Below the pieces are notes generated by a model. That model was not told the origin of the DNA. It saw only the letters and a program-made list of their open reading frames with translations, and did not search any database. Shown here piece by piece: positions 32,787 to 42,037 of a stretch of 64,000 nt of DNA. This DNA is from Alcanivorax sp. Its GTDB lineage: Bacteria > Pseudomonadota > Gammaproteobacteria > Pseudomonadales > Alcanivoracaceae. Position 1 is the stretch's first letter. Each line of letters starts with the position of its first letter. The stretch covers positions 1 through 64,000 of the forward strand of contig NZ_PBSH01000016.1 of the NCBI RefSeq assembly GCF_002726155.1. The letters are read 5' to 3'. Both the position numbers and the translations under genes were made by a program.

Positions 32787-35723
32787 GTGAAAGTCACACA
32801 GGCATGGAAGCGCAGTAGCTGGAAGGTCAAGACACTGTTGATTCTGGTCAGCCTCTATCTGTTGTACGCACTACTGGGCTTTTTTGTCGCCCCCGGCCTG
32901 GTGCGTGACAACGCCCGCGATGCGCTGGCTGAGTTGACCGGCCGTGAGGTGGTAATCAGCGAGGTGAAGATCAATCCGCTAGCGCTGAGTGCCACCGTAA
33001 ACGGGTTCGCCATCAACGATCAACAGACCGATGTCCTGTTGGGCTTCAATCAGCTTTATGTGAACTTCGAGTTGTCGTCACTGTTTCGCTGGAGCTGGCA
33101 TTTCAGCCAGATCGACCTCGATGGCCTGACGGTGCGTGGTCAGCGTAATCCGGGTTCTGTCTTTAACTTTGACGATGTGCTTACGCATATTGATAGCCAA
33201 TTAACGGACAGTGCCGAGGACGTTGAGCCTGAGCCGGCCCCGGAAGAGGGCGGGGCTCTTCCCAACATTTCCGTGGGGGCGTTGGCCCTGACTAATGGCG
33301 ACCTGCGCTATACCGAAGCGGCAGGCAAGGAGCCCCATCAATTGGTGTTGCCGGTGGCGTTTACGGTGACCAATTTTTCCACCGTGGCAAAAGGGGAAAA
33401 CCAGAACGGTTACGCCATTCGCCTGGAGGGCCCGGATGGCGGTGCATTCGATTGGGATGGGCGCTTTGAATTCTCGCCATTCCTGGCCCAGGGCCGTTTG
33501 AGTATTGAGAAAGTGGACCTGGTGTCACTGGCAAAACTGGCCCGGGACGAAGTGCGTTTTACCGTGCCATCCGGTGAACTGGATCTGCAGACGGACTACC
33601 AGTTCACCACGGAACCGGGTACCCGGGTGGTGGTGAGCAATGGCGAGCTTACCCTGCGTGAATTGCAGATTCAGAAACCCGGTGAAGACGCGCCCAGTGT
33701 CAGCGTGCCAGCGTTGACCGTGACGGGAATTTCCGTGGATAGCGAGAAGCAGGAAATCACCTTGCCGGAGGTGAGTCTCAGCCAGCCTGCAGTGAATGCA
33801 GTCCTGGCGGCCGACGGGCTGGATCTCGCCACCTTGTTCCTGCCGGTGGACCCGGAAGAAGCGGAGCAGCGCAAACAGGAAGTGAAGGAAAAAGCGCAGG
33901 AAGCGGCAGAGCGTATTAAAGAGGCCGAAACGGTTTGGGTGACGAATCTGGGAACGCTCAAAGTGGATGGCAATACGTTCCGCTTTACTGACCGTACCTT
34001 GAATCCGCCGCAAACGGTGAGCCTGACCGAAGGTGAGTTTACGCTGAAGAATCTCATCCTGGGTGAAGAAGCCACCTTTACCTGGGAGGGCAAGGCCCGG
34101 ATTCAGGGGCAGGGTGCGTTGACGCACTCTGGTGAGGGCCAGTTGGCGCCGCTGTCGGTGAATGCCAAGGCGGCGTTGGCCGGCCTGCCGTTGGCGCCGT
34201 TGTCGCCCTGGCTGGAGCGTGAAGCTCCGCTGAAAGTGGCCAGCGGTCAGCTGGATCTGGATTTGCAGTCTGCGGTGAAAGGCGATAGCCCGGATATTAC
34301 CGTGAATGGCAGCGCCAGCATGGCCGGTTTCAATTTGTTGGAAGGCGGCCGACCTCTGATCAAGGTCAACAAGGTACAGGTGAGCAAGTTGTCGCTGGAC
34401 ACCGCCGCACAGCGGGTGCGCGTTGGCGAAATCGGGCTGACGGGTATGGACATGCTGCACCGGGTGGACGCCCAGGGGCGGGATGCATCTACCCGCATTG
34501 AGGCCGCGATGCCGTCGGCGAGCCGTTCGTCGAGCGCTTCATCTTCGTCTTCCTCAAAACCCTGGCAAGTGAAGGTGGATCGCGTGCGTCTGATCGGTAG
34601 CCAGGTGCGCCATGAGGACTTGTCCCTGAGCCCTAATTTCCGTATCGGCCTGTATCAGCTGTCGGGCACGGTGAGCAATCTGGATACCCGCCCGGGCAGC
34701 ACTGCCAGGCTGGACCTGAATGCGCAGGTGGACCGGTATGCGCCGTTTTCCATCAAGGGGCGTTTGTCCCCGGAGCCATTGTCTACGGACATGGTGGTGT
34801 CGTTGCACAACTATGAAATGACCAGCCTGACGCCTTATACCGGCCTGTACCTGGGGTACAAGGTGGAGAAGGGGCAGCTGGGGGTGGATACCGAAGTCAC
34901 CGTTGAGAAAAACCGCCTGAACAGTGTCTCTGACATCCTTGCGGACCAGTTTTATCTGGGCGAAAAAGTGCCCAGTGATGAAGCGGTGAGGGCGCCGGTG
35001 AAACTGGGCCTGTCGGTGCTACGCAGTCGCTCCGGTGAAATTACCTTGCCGGTGAAAATGGCCGGTGATCTGGATGACCCCAGCTTCAGTGTCAGCGGCA
35101 TGATTCTGAAAGTGCTGACCAATATTGTGGTCAAGGCCGCTACGGCGCCGTTCTCCGTGCTGGCTGGTCTGGCCGGTGGTGAGAACCTGGAGACCATTGT
35201 GTTCGAACCCGGCTCCACCGAGGTGGGAGCGCAAACATCCAGTTCCTTGCAGGCCCTGGCCAAGGTGCTTACCGAAAAGCCGCACCTGCACATTGGACTG
35301 GTTGGTACGGTCAGTGCAGAGGATCGCACCGCGCTTGCCGATCAGACGATCGGAGACGATGTGGCCGGTGATGACTGGCCGGGTATTGATGCGGCCGTGC
35401 TGGAAAAGAAATGGCGCCGCAAGCTGATCCGCCGTTACGAGTCTGATTATGATCGTGATGTGGAAACACTGGTCAGCGCGCCTCTGCCCGAGGATGACGA
35501 TGCGCGTGACAGTGTACTGGCGCGCAGTGCCTGGGATGCCATGGTCACCGCAGAGGCGCAGTCGGTGGATACAGCACAACTGGTGGAGTTGGCTCGCTTG
35601 CGCTCGGAAAATGCCAAAGCCGCGCTGGTGCAGCAGTTCCAGATTGAGCAGTCCCGGGTGTACCTGAAAGAATCCAAAGTGGATGGCGCCGTGACCGGGC
35701 TGACCCTGACGCTGGAAAAATAA
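32787..35723 (+). CDS. DUF748 (AsmA-like) envelope protein
   Basis: A 978-residue protein anchored by one N-terminal membrane helix (about residues 18-37), with the rest in the periplasm. The DUF748 signature begins with LTGREVVISEVKINPLALS and covers AsmA-like repeats along the chain. Residues 360-390 are a coiled coil (EEAEQRKQEVKEKAQEAAER). An Arg/Ser-rich low-complexity stretch lies near residue 575. Near residue 800 an OmpA-like segment (IVFEPGSTEVGAQ) occurs. AsmA-like proteins are thought to bridge the envelope and move lipids; that role is inferred. Starts at GTG with GAGAGGGG upstream. Confidence 0.88.
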   Translation: MKVTQAWKRSSWKVKTLLILVSLYLLYALLGFFVAPGLVRDNARDALAELTGREVVISEVKINPLALSATVNGFAINDQQTDVLLGFNQLYVNFELSSLFRWSWHFSQIDLDGLTVRGQRNPGSVFNFDDVLTHIDSQLTDSAEDVEPEPAPEEGGALPNISVGALALTNGDLRYTEAAGKEPHQLVLPVAFTVTNFSTVAKGENQNGYAIRLEGPDGGAFDWDGRFEFSPFLAQGRLSIEKVDLVSLAKLARDEVRFTVPSGELDLQTDYQFTTEPGTRVVVSNGELTLRELQIQKPGEDAPSVSVPALTVTGISVDSEKQEITLPEVSLSQPAVNAVLAADGLDLATLFLPVDPEEAEQRKQEVKEKAQEAAERIKEAETVWVTNLGTLKVDGNTFRFTDRTLNPPQTVSLTEGEFTLKNLILGEEATFTWEGKARIQGQGALTHSGEGQLAPLSVNAKAALAGLPLAPLSPWLEREAPLKVASGQLDLDLQSAVKGDSPDITVNGSASMAGFNLLEGGRPLIKVNKVQVSKLSLDTAAQRVRVGEIGLTGMDMLHRVDAQGRDASTRIEAAMPSASRSSSASSSSSSKPWQVKVDRVRLIGSQVRHEDLSLSPNFRIGLYQLSGTVSNLDTRPGSTARLDLNAQVDRYAPFSIKGRLSPEPLSTDMVVSLHNYEMTSLTPYTGLYLGYKVEKGQLGVDTEVTVEKNRLNSVSDILADQFYLGEKVPSDEAVRAPVKLGLSVLRSRSGEITLPVKMAGDLDDPSFSVSGMILKVLTNIVVKAATAPFSVLAGLAGGENLETIVFEPGSTEVGAQTSSSLQALAKVLTEKPHLHIGLVGTVSAEDRTALADQTIGDDVAGDDWPGIDAAVLEKKWRRKLIRRYESDYDRDVETLVSAPLPEDDDARDSVLARSAWDAMVTAEAQSVDTAQLVELARLRSENAKAALVQQFQIEQSRVYLKESKVDGAVTGLTLTLEK

Positions 35724-35726
35724 TCG

Positions 35727-36473
35727 GTGGCATTACTCTGGGAAACGGAACAGGACGGCGTGCGCTACGAGGTGAGGCGCGCGGGGCAGACTTTGCGGCT
35801 GTATGCCAATGGCGTGCAGCATTCTGAGTTTCATCCGAAACGTTTGCTCACCGGCAGTGTGTGGGATTTGTTGTGGTTGCCCGCCCTGTTGCACGAACCG
35901 GCCCGCTTTCGCCGGGTGCTGGTGTTGGGGCTGGGCGGCGGTTCACTGATTCCGCCTATTCGCAAACTGCTGGATCCGGATGTCTTGATGGCGGTAGAGC
36001 TGGATGGAGCGCACTTGCAGGTAGCCCGCGAAGTATTCGGCATCGAGGTATTCGGGGTGGAGACCTGGCAGGGGGATGCGCAGCAGTGGTTACGTGATTA
36101 TCAGGGGGAGCCGTTCGACCTGATTATCGAAGACCTGTTTGCACCCAGTAATGAGCAGGTCAGCCGGGCGGTGCCTGCAGATGCCGACTGGCTTGCCTGC
36201 CTGCGCGATAACCTGTCGGCGCATGGCTCCTTGATCATGAATTTTGGTGATTGGCAGGAATACCGCGACAGTCCGGCCTCGGGCCGCCGTGCCATGAAAA
36301 GTTTCAGCAGCCGTTTCCGCTTATCATGCAGCGATTGCCATAACGCAGTGATTGCGTTTACCCGCCAGCCAGCGCGCAGCATTCATCTGCGCCGGCGCCT
36401 TGCCGCGACGCCGGCATTGAGCCATGCGAAAGCGGCGGCGCGGCTGGATTACCATATTCGCCAGTTGGACTGA
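35727..36473 (+). CDS. Spermidine synthase-like methyltransferase-fold protein
   Basis: A 248-residue protein with a Rossmann methyltransferase core. VLVLGLGGGSLIPPIRK near residue 70 is the nucleotide-binding loop, followed by MAVELDGAHLQVAREVFG with the acidic strand end, and DLIIEDLFAP near residue 130. It belongs to the spermidine synthase-like group but lacks most of the polyamine-site residues I would look for, so it may methylate another substrate. GTG start, 3 nt after the DUF748 stop, so translation is coupled. Converges on slt. Confidence 0.78.
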   Translation: MALLWETEQDGVRYEVRRAGQTLRLYANGVQHSEFHPKRLLTGSVWDLLWLPALLHEPARFRRVLVLGLGGGSLIPPIRKLLDPDVLMAVELDGAHLQVAREVFGIEVFGVETWQGDAQQWLRDYQGEPFDLIIEDLFAPSNEQVSRAVPADADWLACLRDNLSAHGSLIMNFGDWQEYRDSPASGRRAMKSFSSRFRLSCSDCHNAVIAFTRQPARSIHLRRRLAATPALSHAKAAARLDYHIRQLD

Positions 36474-36486
36474 CCCGGGTTTGAGG

Positions 36487-38442
36487 TCAGTCCTTGTCCA
36501 GCATGGTCAGGGAATAAAGCCCGTCATTCTCTTCCTGGGTTAACAGCTGGTTGCTGCGGGGCTGGTCATCGTGCATGCCCACGAACAAGGCCCGGTAGGT
36601 CAATACTGCCTGCACATAATCCCGGGTTTCACGGAACGCGATGGACTCAATCCACACATCCGCTGGCACGCCGTCGTCGGCGTTCTCCAGCCAGCGGTTC
36701 ACCCGGCTCGGGCCGGCGTTGTAGGCGGCCAGGGCCAGCACCCGATTGCCGTTGAAATCGTCGAGGAGTTCTGCCAGATAGCGGCTGCCAAGGGTGATGT
36801 TGGTGTGCTTGTCCTGCAAGGTCTTGGTGGTGGGCTTGCCCATGCTGGCGTCTTTGGCCACCTTGCGGGCGGTGGCAGGCATCAGTTGCATTAGTCCCAT
36901 GGCGCCCACCGGTGAGCGAGCCAGAGGATTGAACGCACTTTCGCGCCGGGCCACGGCCATGGCCAGCCAGGGATCCAGGTCATGGGGTTTGGCTTCTTCC
37001 TTGAACAGTGGCAAATACGCCGGTGGAAAACGCCATGCCAGGGTGTTCCAGGCCATGGCCTGAATGGATGCCTGTACGGCCAGGTCGTACCATTTTTGCG
37101 TTAGAGCATAATTGGCCAGTTCCGCCAGCTGTTCCTTGTTGCTGTGCCACATTAGCCACATCCATTCCTGATGCGCCAGGTAGGGTTCATCCTGTGCTCG
37201 CAACATGCGGATACGGGTGATCGCTGGCGGTGGCGTGAACGTGGCGGAGGGCGTGTGCTTCTGTTCGGAGAAACGGTAGGGCTCGCCCAGGCGGTCTGCG
37301 GCCAGGAAAGCGAAGAAATTACGTTGCTGGGCGGCCTGCTGATACAGCTCACGGGCCTGATCCGGCTGGTCTGTGTTTTCCAGTGCGCGGGCGCGCCAGT
37401 ACAGCCAGCGGGAGTCGTTACGGTCCTCCTGGGGCAGGCGCATGACCCACTCATTCAGGGCGTCCCAATCCTGTTCAATCACCGTGCGTCTGGCGCGCTG
37501 TGCCACCAGTGAGGTGTCCGGGTGGCTCGCCAGCCAGCTATCCAGCCATTGGCGATTCGCTTCCACCCCGCGGATGGTGGAGTACCAGGCGATGCGTGTA
37601 CCAGCGCGCTCGCGCAGTGTGGCGTCGGTGAGGCCCTGTTTTTTGCTTTGTGTGTCGAACCATTTGCGCGCGGCTTCGGTGTCCTTGTAGGCCCAGCGGC
37701 GCAGGCCGGCGGAGAGCAGCGCCTGACGTTGCGATGCCGGCAGGTTGCGGGGCAGGTCAGCGACCTTGTCAGGAGTGCTGTACAGGGTTTGCAGCCATTC
37801 GCTGGCGGTGGCGTAGGGGCTGTCGGCCAGCATCTTGTCTAGGTAGCGCATCAACCCGGTGCTGTTGCCATCAAAGGCCAGTTGCTGGCGTTCCCAGATT
37901 TGCGCATCGCCGATGACACCCGCGTCACGGGCGGCGTTGAACAGCGGGTCGCAATTGTTGGGGCGGGACTGGCCGGTGGCCCAGAGTTCTTTGCCCGCCT
38001 GCAGGGCGGCTTTCTTAACGGCCTGGTCGCCGGTTTCCCATTGCGCCTGGTGGTAGTAGCAGCGCAGTGCAACCCCGTTGGGGGCGCTGTCGGTAATGGC
38101 GAGTAGTGCCTGCCATTTTTCCGCTTTGCCGTAGGCAACAGTGGCGAGCTGACGGATATCCTGGGGGAGCGGCGAATCCGGGTACTTTTCAGCGTACTGC
38201 GTGACTTTTTCAGGGCTGAGTTGGGGCAGGGCGGCGCGCAGCCGGTGGAAGTCGAGATAGGCTTGCAGGGGGTGCTGGTCTCCCAGAGCCTGTTGCTGCC
38301 GGGAAAGGGTTTCCCAGTCATCGTTGCGTGCTGCGTCCAGTGCTTGGTGGAAGTTGTCGCTATCCGTAGCGGCAACGACCAACGAAGAAAACAGACAGCA
38401 GGCAAACAGTGCTAAAGCGCGAGTTGGCGCAGTGCGAACCAT
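36487..38442 (-). CDS. slt: Soluble lytic murein transglycosylase
   Basis: A 651-residue periplasmic enzyme. The signal peptide covers residues 1-25. Residues 25-440 form the helical superhelix doughnut typical of Slt70. The C-terminal SLT domain has the catalytic Glu in ARRESAFNPLARSPVGAMGLMQ (residues about 500-520) and the YNAGPSRVNRWL motif. It cleaves the MurNAc-GlcNAc bond to give 1,6-anhydro-muropeptides in wall turnover. ATG 38442 has GGAGG 6 nt upstream, four codons after an alternative ATG. Confidence 0.93.
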   Translation of the reverse strand: MVRTAPTRALALFACCLFSSLVVAATDSDNFHQALDAARNDDWETLSRQQQALGDQHPLQAYLDFHRLRAALPQLSPEKVTQYAEKYPDSPLPQDIRQLATVAYGKAEKWQALLAITDSAPNGVALRCYYHQAQWETGDQAVKKAALQAGKELWATGQSRPNNCDPLFNAARDAGVIGDAQIWERQQLAFDGNSTGLMRYLDKMLADSPYATASEWLQTLYSTPDKVADLPRNLPASQRQALLSAGLRRWAYKDTEAARKWFDTQSKKQGLTDATLRERAGTRIAWYSTIRGVEANRQWLDSWLASHPDTSLVAQRARRTVIEQDWDALNEWVMRLPQEDRNDSRWLYWRARALENTDQPDQARELYQQAAQQRNFFAFLAADRLGEPYRFSEQKHTPSATFTPPPAITRIRMLRAQDEPYLAHQEWMWLMWHSNKEQLAELANYALTQKWYDLAVQASIQAMAWNTLAWRFPPAYLPLFKEEAKPHDLDPWLAMAVARRESAFNPLARSPVGAMGLMQLMPATARKVAKDASMGKPTTKTLQDKHTNITLGSRYLAELLDDFNGNRVLALAAYNAGPSRVNRWLENADDGVPADVWIESIAFRETRDYVQAVLTYRALFVGMHDDQPRSNQLLTQEENDGLYSLTMLDKD

Positions 38443-38635
38443 TTGTGCCTCCACATCGTCGGAATGAATGCGCCAATTCTACCGGCCTCGCCAGGCGCTT
38501 GGCGTGGTGATTATGTAAAACTTGAGCCAGATCCTACTTATGGCTCAGCGGGTGAGTATGCCGTTTGCCGTACCCGTGTCCGGACCTGTGCGATTTGCAC
38601 TATACTGCCGCCGCTGATTACCTGAGCCGGAGCCC

Positions 38636-39610
38636 ATGGAAAATACGACCCAATTATTGCTGCGCCAGTCTGATGCCCTTGCCGGGCGAAATGTACTGGT
38701 GGTGGATGCCAACGACCCTGCACTGAAAACCCTGGCAGTGGATGCCACGGTGCATTTGCATGCGGATGACTACACCATCGGTGCGCAGCAGTGGTCGCCC
38801 GCGCCCACAGTGCCGGAAGGGACAGATTTGCTGGTGCTGCCGTTGCCCAAGTCCATCGACCGGTTACGGTTTCTGCTCAACTGGCTGGCCGGTGAAATTA
38901 CTGCGCCCACCGAGCTGTGGCTGATTGGCCCGGCCAAGGGAGGCATTCGCGGTGCCCTGAAATACCTGGATGCCCATGTGGATGAATCGGTGTTGGAAGA
39001 TAGCGCCCGCCACTGCAAGCTCTACAGCGGTTTATTGCAGCCGGGGGAGAAGCAGTCCCTGAAAGCCTGGGGCACCGTGCTGGAGGTGGCGGATCAGGAG
39101 GCCATCAGTTACCCGGGGGTGTTCAGCCATGGTCGTCTGGACGAGGGCAGTGCACTCCTGTTGGCGGCCATGGCGGCGCACACGCTGGGTAAACCGGGGA
39201 AGGTGATTGATATGGGCTGCGGCGCGGGTGTGATCAGCGTTTGGCTGGCCCGTCAGGGCTGGCAGGTGCAGGGCGTGGATGTCAGTGCCAGCGCCGTGGC
39301 GGCCAGCACCGATAGCCTGGCTCGCAACGGGCTGCAAGGCAGGGTCATGGGCGGTGATCTGTTCTCCCCGATTCAGGGGCGCGTCGATATGGTGGTGACC
39401 AATCCGCCGTTTCATGACCGTCGCCAACGTACCACGGACATCACCCGTCGGCTGATCGCGGAAGCACCTTCACACCTCAAGTCAGGTGGCGTGCTGTGGC
39501 TGGTGGCTAACCGCGAATTGCCCTATGTGCAGTGGCTGGACGATGCTTTCAGCCATGTGCAGGTGGCCAGCGAAACCACCCGCTTCCGGGTCTACCGGGC
39601 GGTGCTGTAG
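38636..39610 (+). CDS. rsmC: rRNA (guanine-N2) methyltransferase, RsmC-like
   Basis: A 324-residue protein with two methyltransferase-like halves. The N-terminal half is degenerate. The C-terminal half has the SAM loop IDMGCGAGVISVWLAR (about residue 192) and the catalytic NPPFHD (about 255) typical for N2-guanine methyltransferases. RsmC modifies G1207 of 16S rRNA in E. coli; RlmG acts on 23S and is similar, so the site should be confirmed. Monocistronic; divergent from slt and convergent with the epimerase-like gene. Confidence 0.85.
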   Translation: MENTTQLLLRQSDALAGRNVLVVDANDPALKTLAVDATVHLHADDYTIGAQQWSPAPTVPEGTDLLVLPLPKSIDRLRFLLNWLAGEITAPTELWLIGPAKGGIRGALKYLDAHVDESVLEDSARHCKLYSGLLQPGEKQSLKAWGTVLEVADQEAISYPGVFSHGRLDEGSALLLAAMAAHTLGKPGKVIDMGCGAGVISVWLARQGWQVQGVDVSASAVAASTDSLARNGLQGRVMGGDLFSPIQGRVDMVVTNPPFHDRRQRTTDITRRLIAEAPSHLKSGGVLWLVANRELPYVQWLDDAFSHVQVASETTRFRVYRAVL

Positions 39611-39629
39611 TTAAACCGCCCGCGGGCTG

Positions 39630-40613
39630 TTACAACATTCGTTCCCGGGCCATCCAGGCAATGCAGTTTTCCAGCATGGTGGCCAGCGGCACCTGATCAT
39701 TAAAGCCCAGCTGTTCCACGGCCTTGCTGCTGTCGGCATGCACGCGGCTGGTGATCAGGGCGACTTTTTCCGGGGTCAGGCGGGGCTCTTTACCAGTGAA
39801 CAGGCTACCGATGGGGTAAAGCTGGCCGGCCAGTTTCAGCACCGCGGGCGGCACGGTGCGTTGCGGTGCCTTGCGCCCCAGCTGGCCGGCAATGGTCTGG
39901 ACCAGTGCCAGAAAACTGGCTTCCACACCGGCAAGAATATAGCGCTCACCGCAAACACCGTGCTCCAGCGCCGCAATATGGGCCCGTGCCACTTCTTCCA
40001 CCGCACAGAAATTACCGCCACCGGGGGGCACGCCGGGCAGTTTGCCGTCGTTGATCATGCGGATCATCTGTGACCAGTTGTGAGTGTCACCGGCGCCAAT
40101 AATGCCGCAGGGATTCATGATCACCGCGTCCAGTCCCTGACGAATGCCGTTTTCCACTTCCTGTTCCGCCAGAAACTTGGTGCGGTTGTAGCCGATCCAG
40201 TCATTGGCGGCGTTGGAGGGCGTTAATTCATTGATCGGGTTGTCCTGAATGCCCCAGGCAGAGATGGACGAGGTATGAATAAATCGGCCGGCCACGTTTT
40301 TCAGGGCCGCACTGACCATGGCCTGGGTGCCAAGTACGTTGTCCCGGTATTGCTGTGCATTACCCCGGCGCCACAGACTGGTGTTCCCCGCCACGTGAAA
40401 AACCGCATCCGGCGCTGCAGGCATGACCAAAGCAAGTTCGGTGGCATTGTCCAGTGGTGCCTGAACGACAGATACGCCCTTCTTGGCATGTAAGGTGCTG
40501 GCATCGCTGTTGGGCCGCACCAGGGCAACGACATCCCATTGTTTGTCGAGAAGCTGGTCGATGATATGCCCGCCGAGAAACCCCCGGCCCCCACTGATAA
40601 ATGCCACTGGCAT
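39630..40613 (-). CDS. NAD-dependent epimerase/dehydratase (dihydroflavonol reductase-like)
   Basis: A 327-residue extended SDR. ISGGRGFLGGHI at residues 6-17 is the dinucleotide motif, HVAGNTSLW near 75 and TSSISAWG near 121 carry active-site residues, and YNRTK near 145 gives the Tyr-Lys pair. It resembles dihydroflavonol-4-reductase/steroid dehydrogenase-type reductases, which act on cyclic or lipid ketones. The substrate here is unknown. ATG 40613 has AAGGAT 7 nt upstream; the upstream extension of 22 residues looks non-coding. Confidence 0.85.
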   Translation of the reverse strand: MPVAFISGGRGFLGGHIIDQLLDKQWDVVALVRPNSDASTLHAKKGVSVVQAPLDNATELALVMPAAPDAVFHVAGNTSLWRRGNAQQYRDNVLGTQAMVSAALKNVAGRFIHTSSISAWGIQDNPINELTPSNAANDWIGYNRTKFLAEQEVENGIRQGLDAVIMNPCGIIGAGDTHNWSQMIRMINDGKLPGVPPGGGNFCAVEEVARAHIAALEHGVCGERYILAGVEASFLALVQTIAGQLGRKAPQRTVPPAVLKLAGQLYPIGSLFTGKEPRLTPEKVALITSRVHADSSKAVEQLGFNDQVPLATMLENCIAWMARERML

Positions 40614-40794
40614 GGTTGGTATCCTTCTTTGGCTGACGCTTGTTTCCTCTTCTATACGCACCGAAACGGATGCTGGCAACTGCTTTGTCTGTCCGCTGCC
40701 TCGCTTTTCAAAAAGCCACTTTTCGAAACCTTGACGATTTCGCTTCAGGACTGGCTAAGTCGATGGGTTTTGACTATATTGCCGTTTCAAACAG

Positions 40795-40868
40795 GCGGGT
40801 GTAGTTCAATGGTAGAACGGCAGCTTCCCAAGCTGCATACGAGAGTTCGATTCTCTTCACCCGCTCCA
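40795..40868 (+). tRNA. tRNA-Gly (anticodon CCC)
   Basis: A 74-nt cloverleaf including CCA: acceptor stem GCGGGTG (40795-40801) with CACCCGC (40858-40864), D-loop AGTTCAATGGTAGAAC, anticodon stem GCAGC/GCTGC with loop TTCCCAA, and T-arm GAGAGTTCGATTCTCTTC. The CCC anticodon reads GGG glycine codons. CCA is encoded. A strong terminator follows immediately. Confidence 0.96.
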
Positions 40869-40909
40869 GACATAAAAAAACCGCCTTTTGGCGGTTTTTT
40901 TATGTCTGG
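40866..40909 (+). terminator. Terminator of the tRNA-Gly gene
   Basis: CATAAAAAAACCGCC and GGCGGTTTTTTTATG form a long stem with loop TTTT. It overlaps the tRNA CCA end and also has an A run on the left side. The region 40910-41112 after it holds no gene I can support. Confidence 0.9.
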
Positions 40910-41112
40910 GCTAGATGCAAAACGCTTGATGCCGGACGCAATAAATCGAAAATTACATCACGGCTGCCCTTGTTGACGCGTTCCCTGCGTCCCCAATCTG
41001 CATGCCCGCAGGGCCGTTCCAGCAAAACGGTGGGGTTTTGACTTTAGGTTCCAGGCATCCAGCATCCAGTTCCGGGCGTCTTGAGTTCCCTATCAAATCC
41101 CTGATCACCCAA

Positions 41113-41406
41113 TCACACCGAACAGGACAGGTGTCGACCGTCGAGTCGGAAAAGTGCGCGGATTTCGTATTCGCTCCCCAGTTCGCTGGCGGCATCACTG
41201 GCGTGCATGATGTCGGGGTAGCAGTGGGCCCAGGCACAGGGTTTGACCTGTTGCCGATGTGGCGTCTGCGGGTTGGGTTTGCTGGTGGCGATAAAGGCAT
41301 TCTGCTCCAGGTTGAACAGAACATAGCCCTGAAATTCGGTCCGGGCGGGAAGGCCCATTTCTTCCAGGAAATCGGACATCCAGCGGTGATGGTTATCGGT
41401 GCTCAT
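41113..41406 (-). CDS. Hypothetical protein, 97 residues
   Basis: A small soluble protein: after an N-terminal helix (MSDFLEEMGLPART) come strands EFQGYVLFNLEQNAFIAT and a cysteine-containing WAHCYPDIM, ending with EIRALFRLDGRHLSC. I do not recognise a family. ATG 41406 is preferred to the upstream start because GGAGG lies 6 nt before it. It is divergent from the SOS-controlled umuDC operon and begins 174 nt away from the LexA box. Function unknown. Confidence 0.65.
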   Translation of the reverse strand: MSTDNHHRWMSDFLEEMGLPARTEFQGYVLFNLEQNAFIATSKPNPQTPHRQQVKPCAWAHCYPDIMHASDAASELGSEYEIRALFRLDGRHLSCSV

Positions 41407-41571
41407 GGTGGCCTCCCGTTTACTCCGTGCGGGCTCGAAGGCAATGGGCGCAGCACACAAGGTGTATCACCGTAAGTTACGTCAGCCGTTGCAGAAGATG
41501 GATAGGCGTTGCTTGTCGTTTTGTCGCCTTCTTGTGATTGATCTCGTGTGAAGGGAGCGGGCGTTGCACGG

Positions 41572-41595
41572 TATAATAACTGTACATAAAGACAG
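41572..41595 (+). promoter_or_regulatory. LexA-controlled promoter of umuDC
   Basis: TATAAT (41572-41577) is followed by CTGTACATAAAGACAG (41580-41595), a CTGT-N8-ACAG LexA box overlapping the expected transcription start. The box differs by one base from that at 28740-28755. Confidence 0.88.
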
Positions 41596-41639
41596 TGTTT
41601 TGCCATGCTTGTCAGACTGTGGATTTCTGGTGTGTTGTT

Positions 41640-42032
41640 ATGTCTGCCCTGCCTTTTTTCAGTGAGCGTATTTCTGCGGGGTTCCCGTCTCCGGCCCAGG
41701 GGTATCTGGATGAGCACCTGGATCTGAACCGGCTATGCATCCGCCGGCCAGCGTCCACCTTCCTGTTGCGTGTGGAAGGGGACTCCATGGTTGATGCCGG
41801 TATTTTTTCCGGGGACATTCTGATTGTGGACCGCTCACTGGAAGCCGCTGCGGGCGATGTGGTGGTCGCCTCGCTGGATGGCGAATTCACGGTGAAAGAA
41901 TTGCAGTTGCTGCCGACGCCGATGCTCAAGCCCCGTAATCCTGCCTATGCGCCGATACCCATTGGTGATGAGGGTGTGGACCTGTTCGGGGTGGTGACGT
42001 TTTGCCTGCACGCCTTGCGGGGCGGTGGGTAA
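41640..42032 (+). CDS. umuD: DNA polymerase V subunit UmuD (S24 peptidase)
   Basis: A 130-residue LexA-like protein. The cleavage site Ala-Gly lies in ISAGFPSPAQ near residue 13, the catalytic Ser in GDSMVDAGI near residue 49, and the catalytic Lys in EFTVKEL near residue 86. RecA filaments stimulate self-cleavage to UmuD', which joins UmuC for error-prone lesion bypass. The N-terminal tail before the cleavage site is shorter than in E. coli if ATG 41640 is right. An upstream GTG at 41595 would give a longer but unlikely tail. SOS control is clear from the LexA box. Confidence 0.92.
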   Translation: MSALPFFSERISAGFPSPAQGYLDEHLDLNRLCIRRPASTFLLRVEGDSMVDAGIFSGDILIVDRSLEAAAGDVVVASLDGEFTVKELQLLPTPMLKPRNPAYAPIPIGDEGVDLFGVVTFCLHALRGGG

Positions 42033-42037
42033 CGTCC

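Noticed and set aside
33525..34460. Long reverse frame inside the DUF748 gene
   Set aside because: Rich in Gln, His and Arg, as expected from antisense reading; no start signal.
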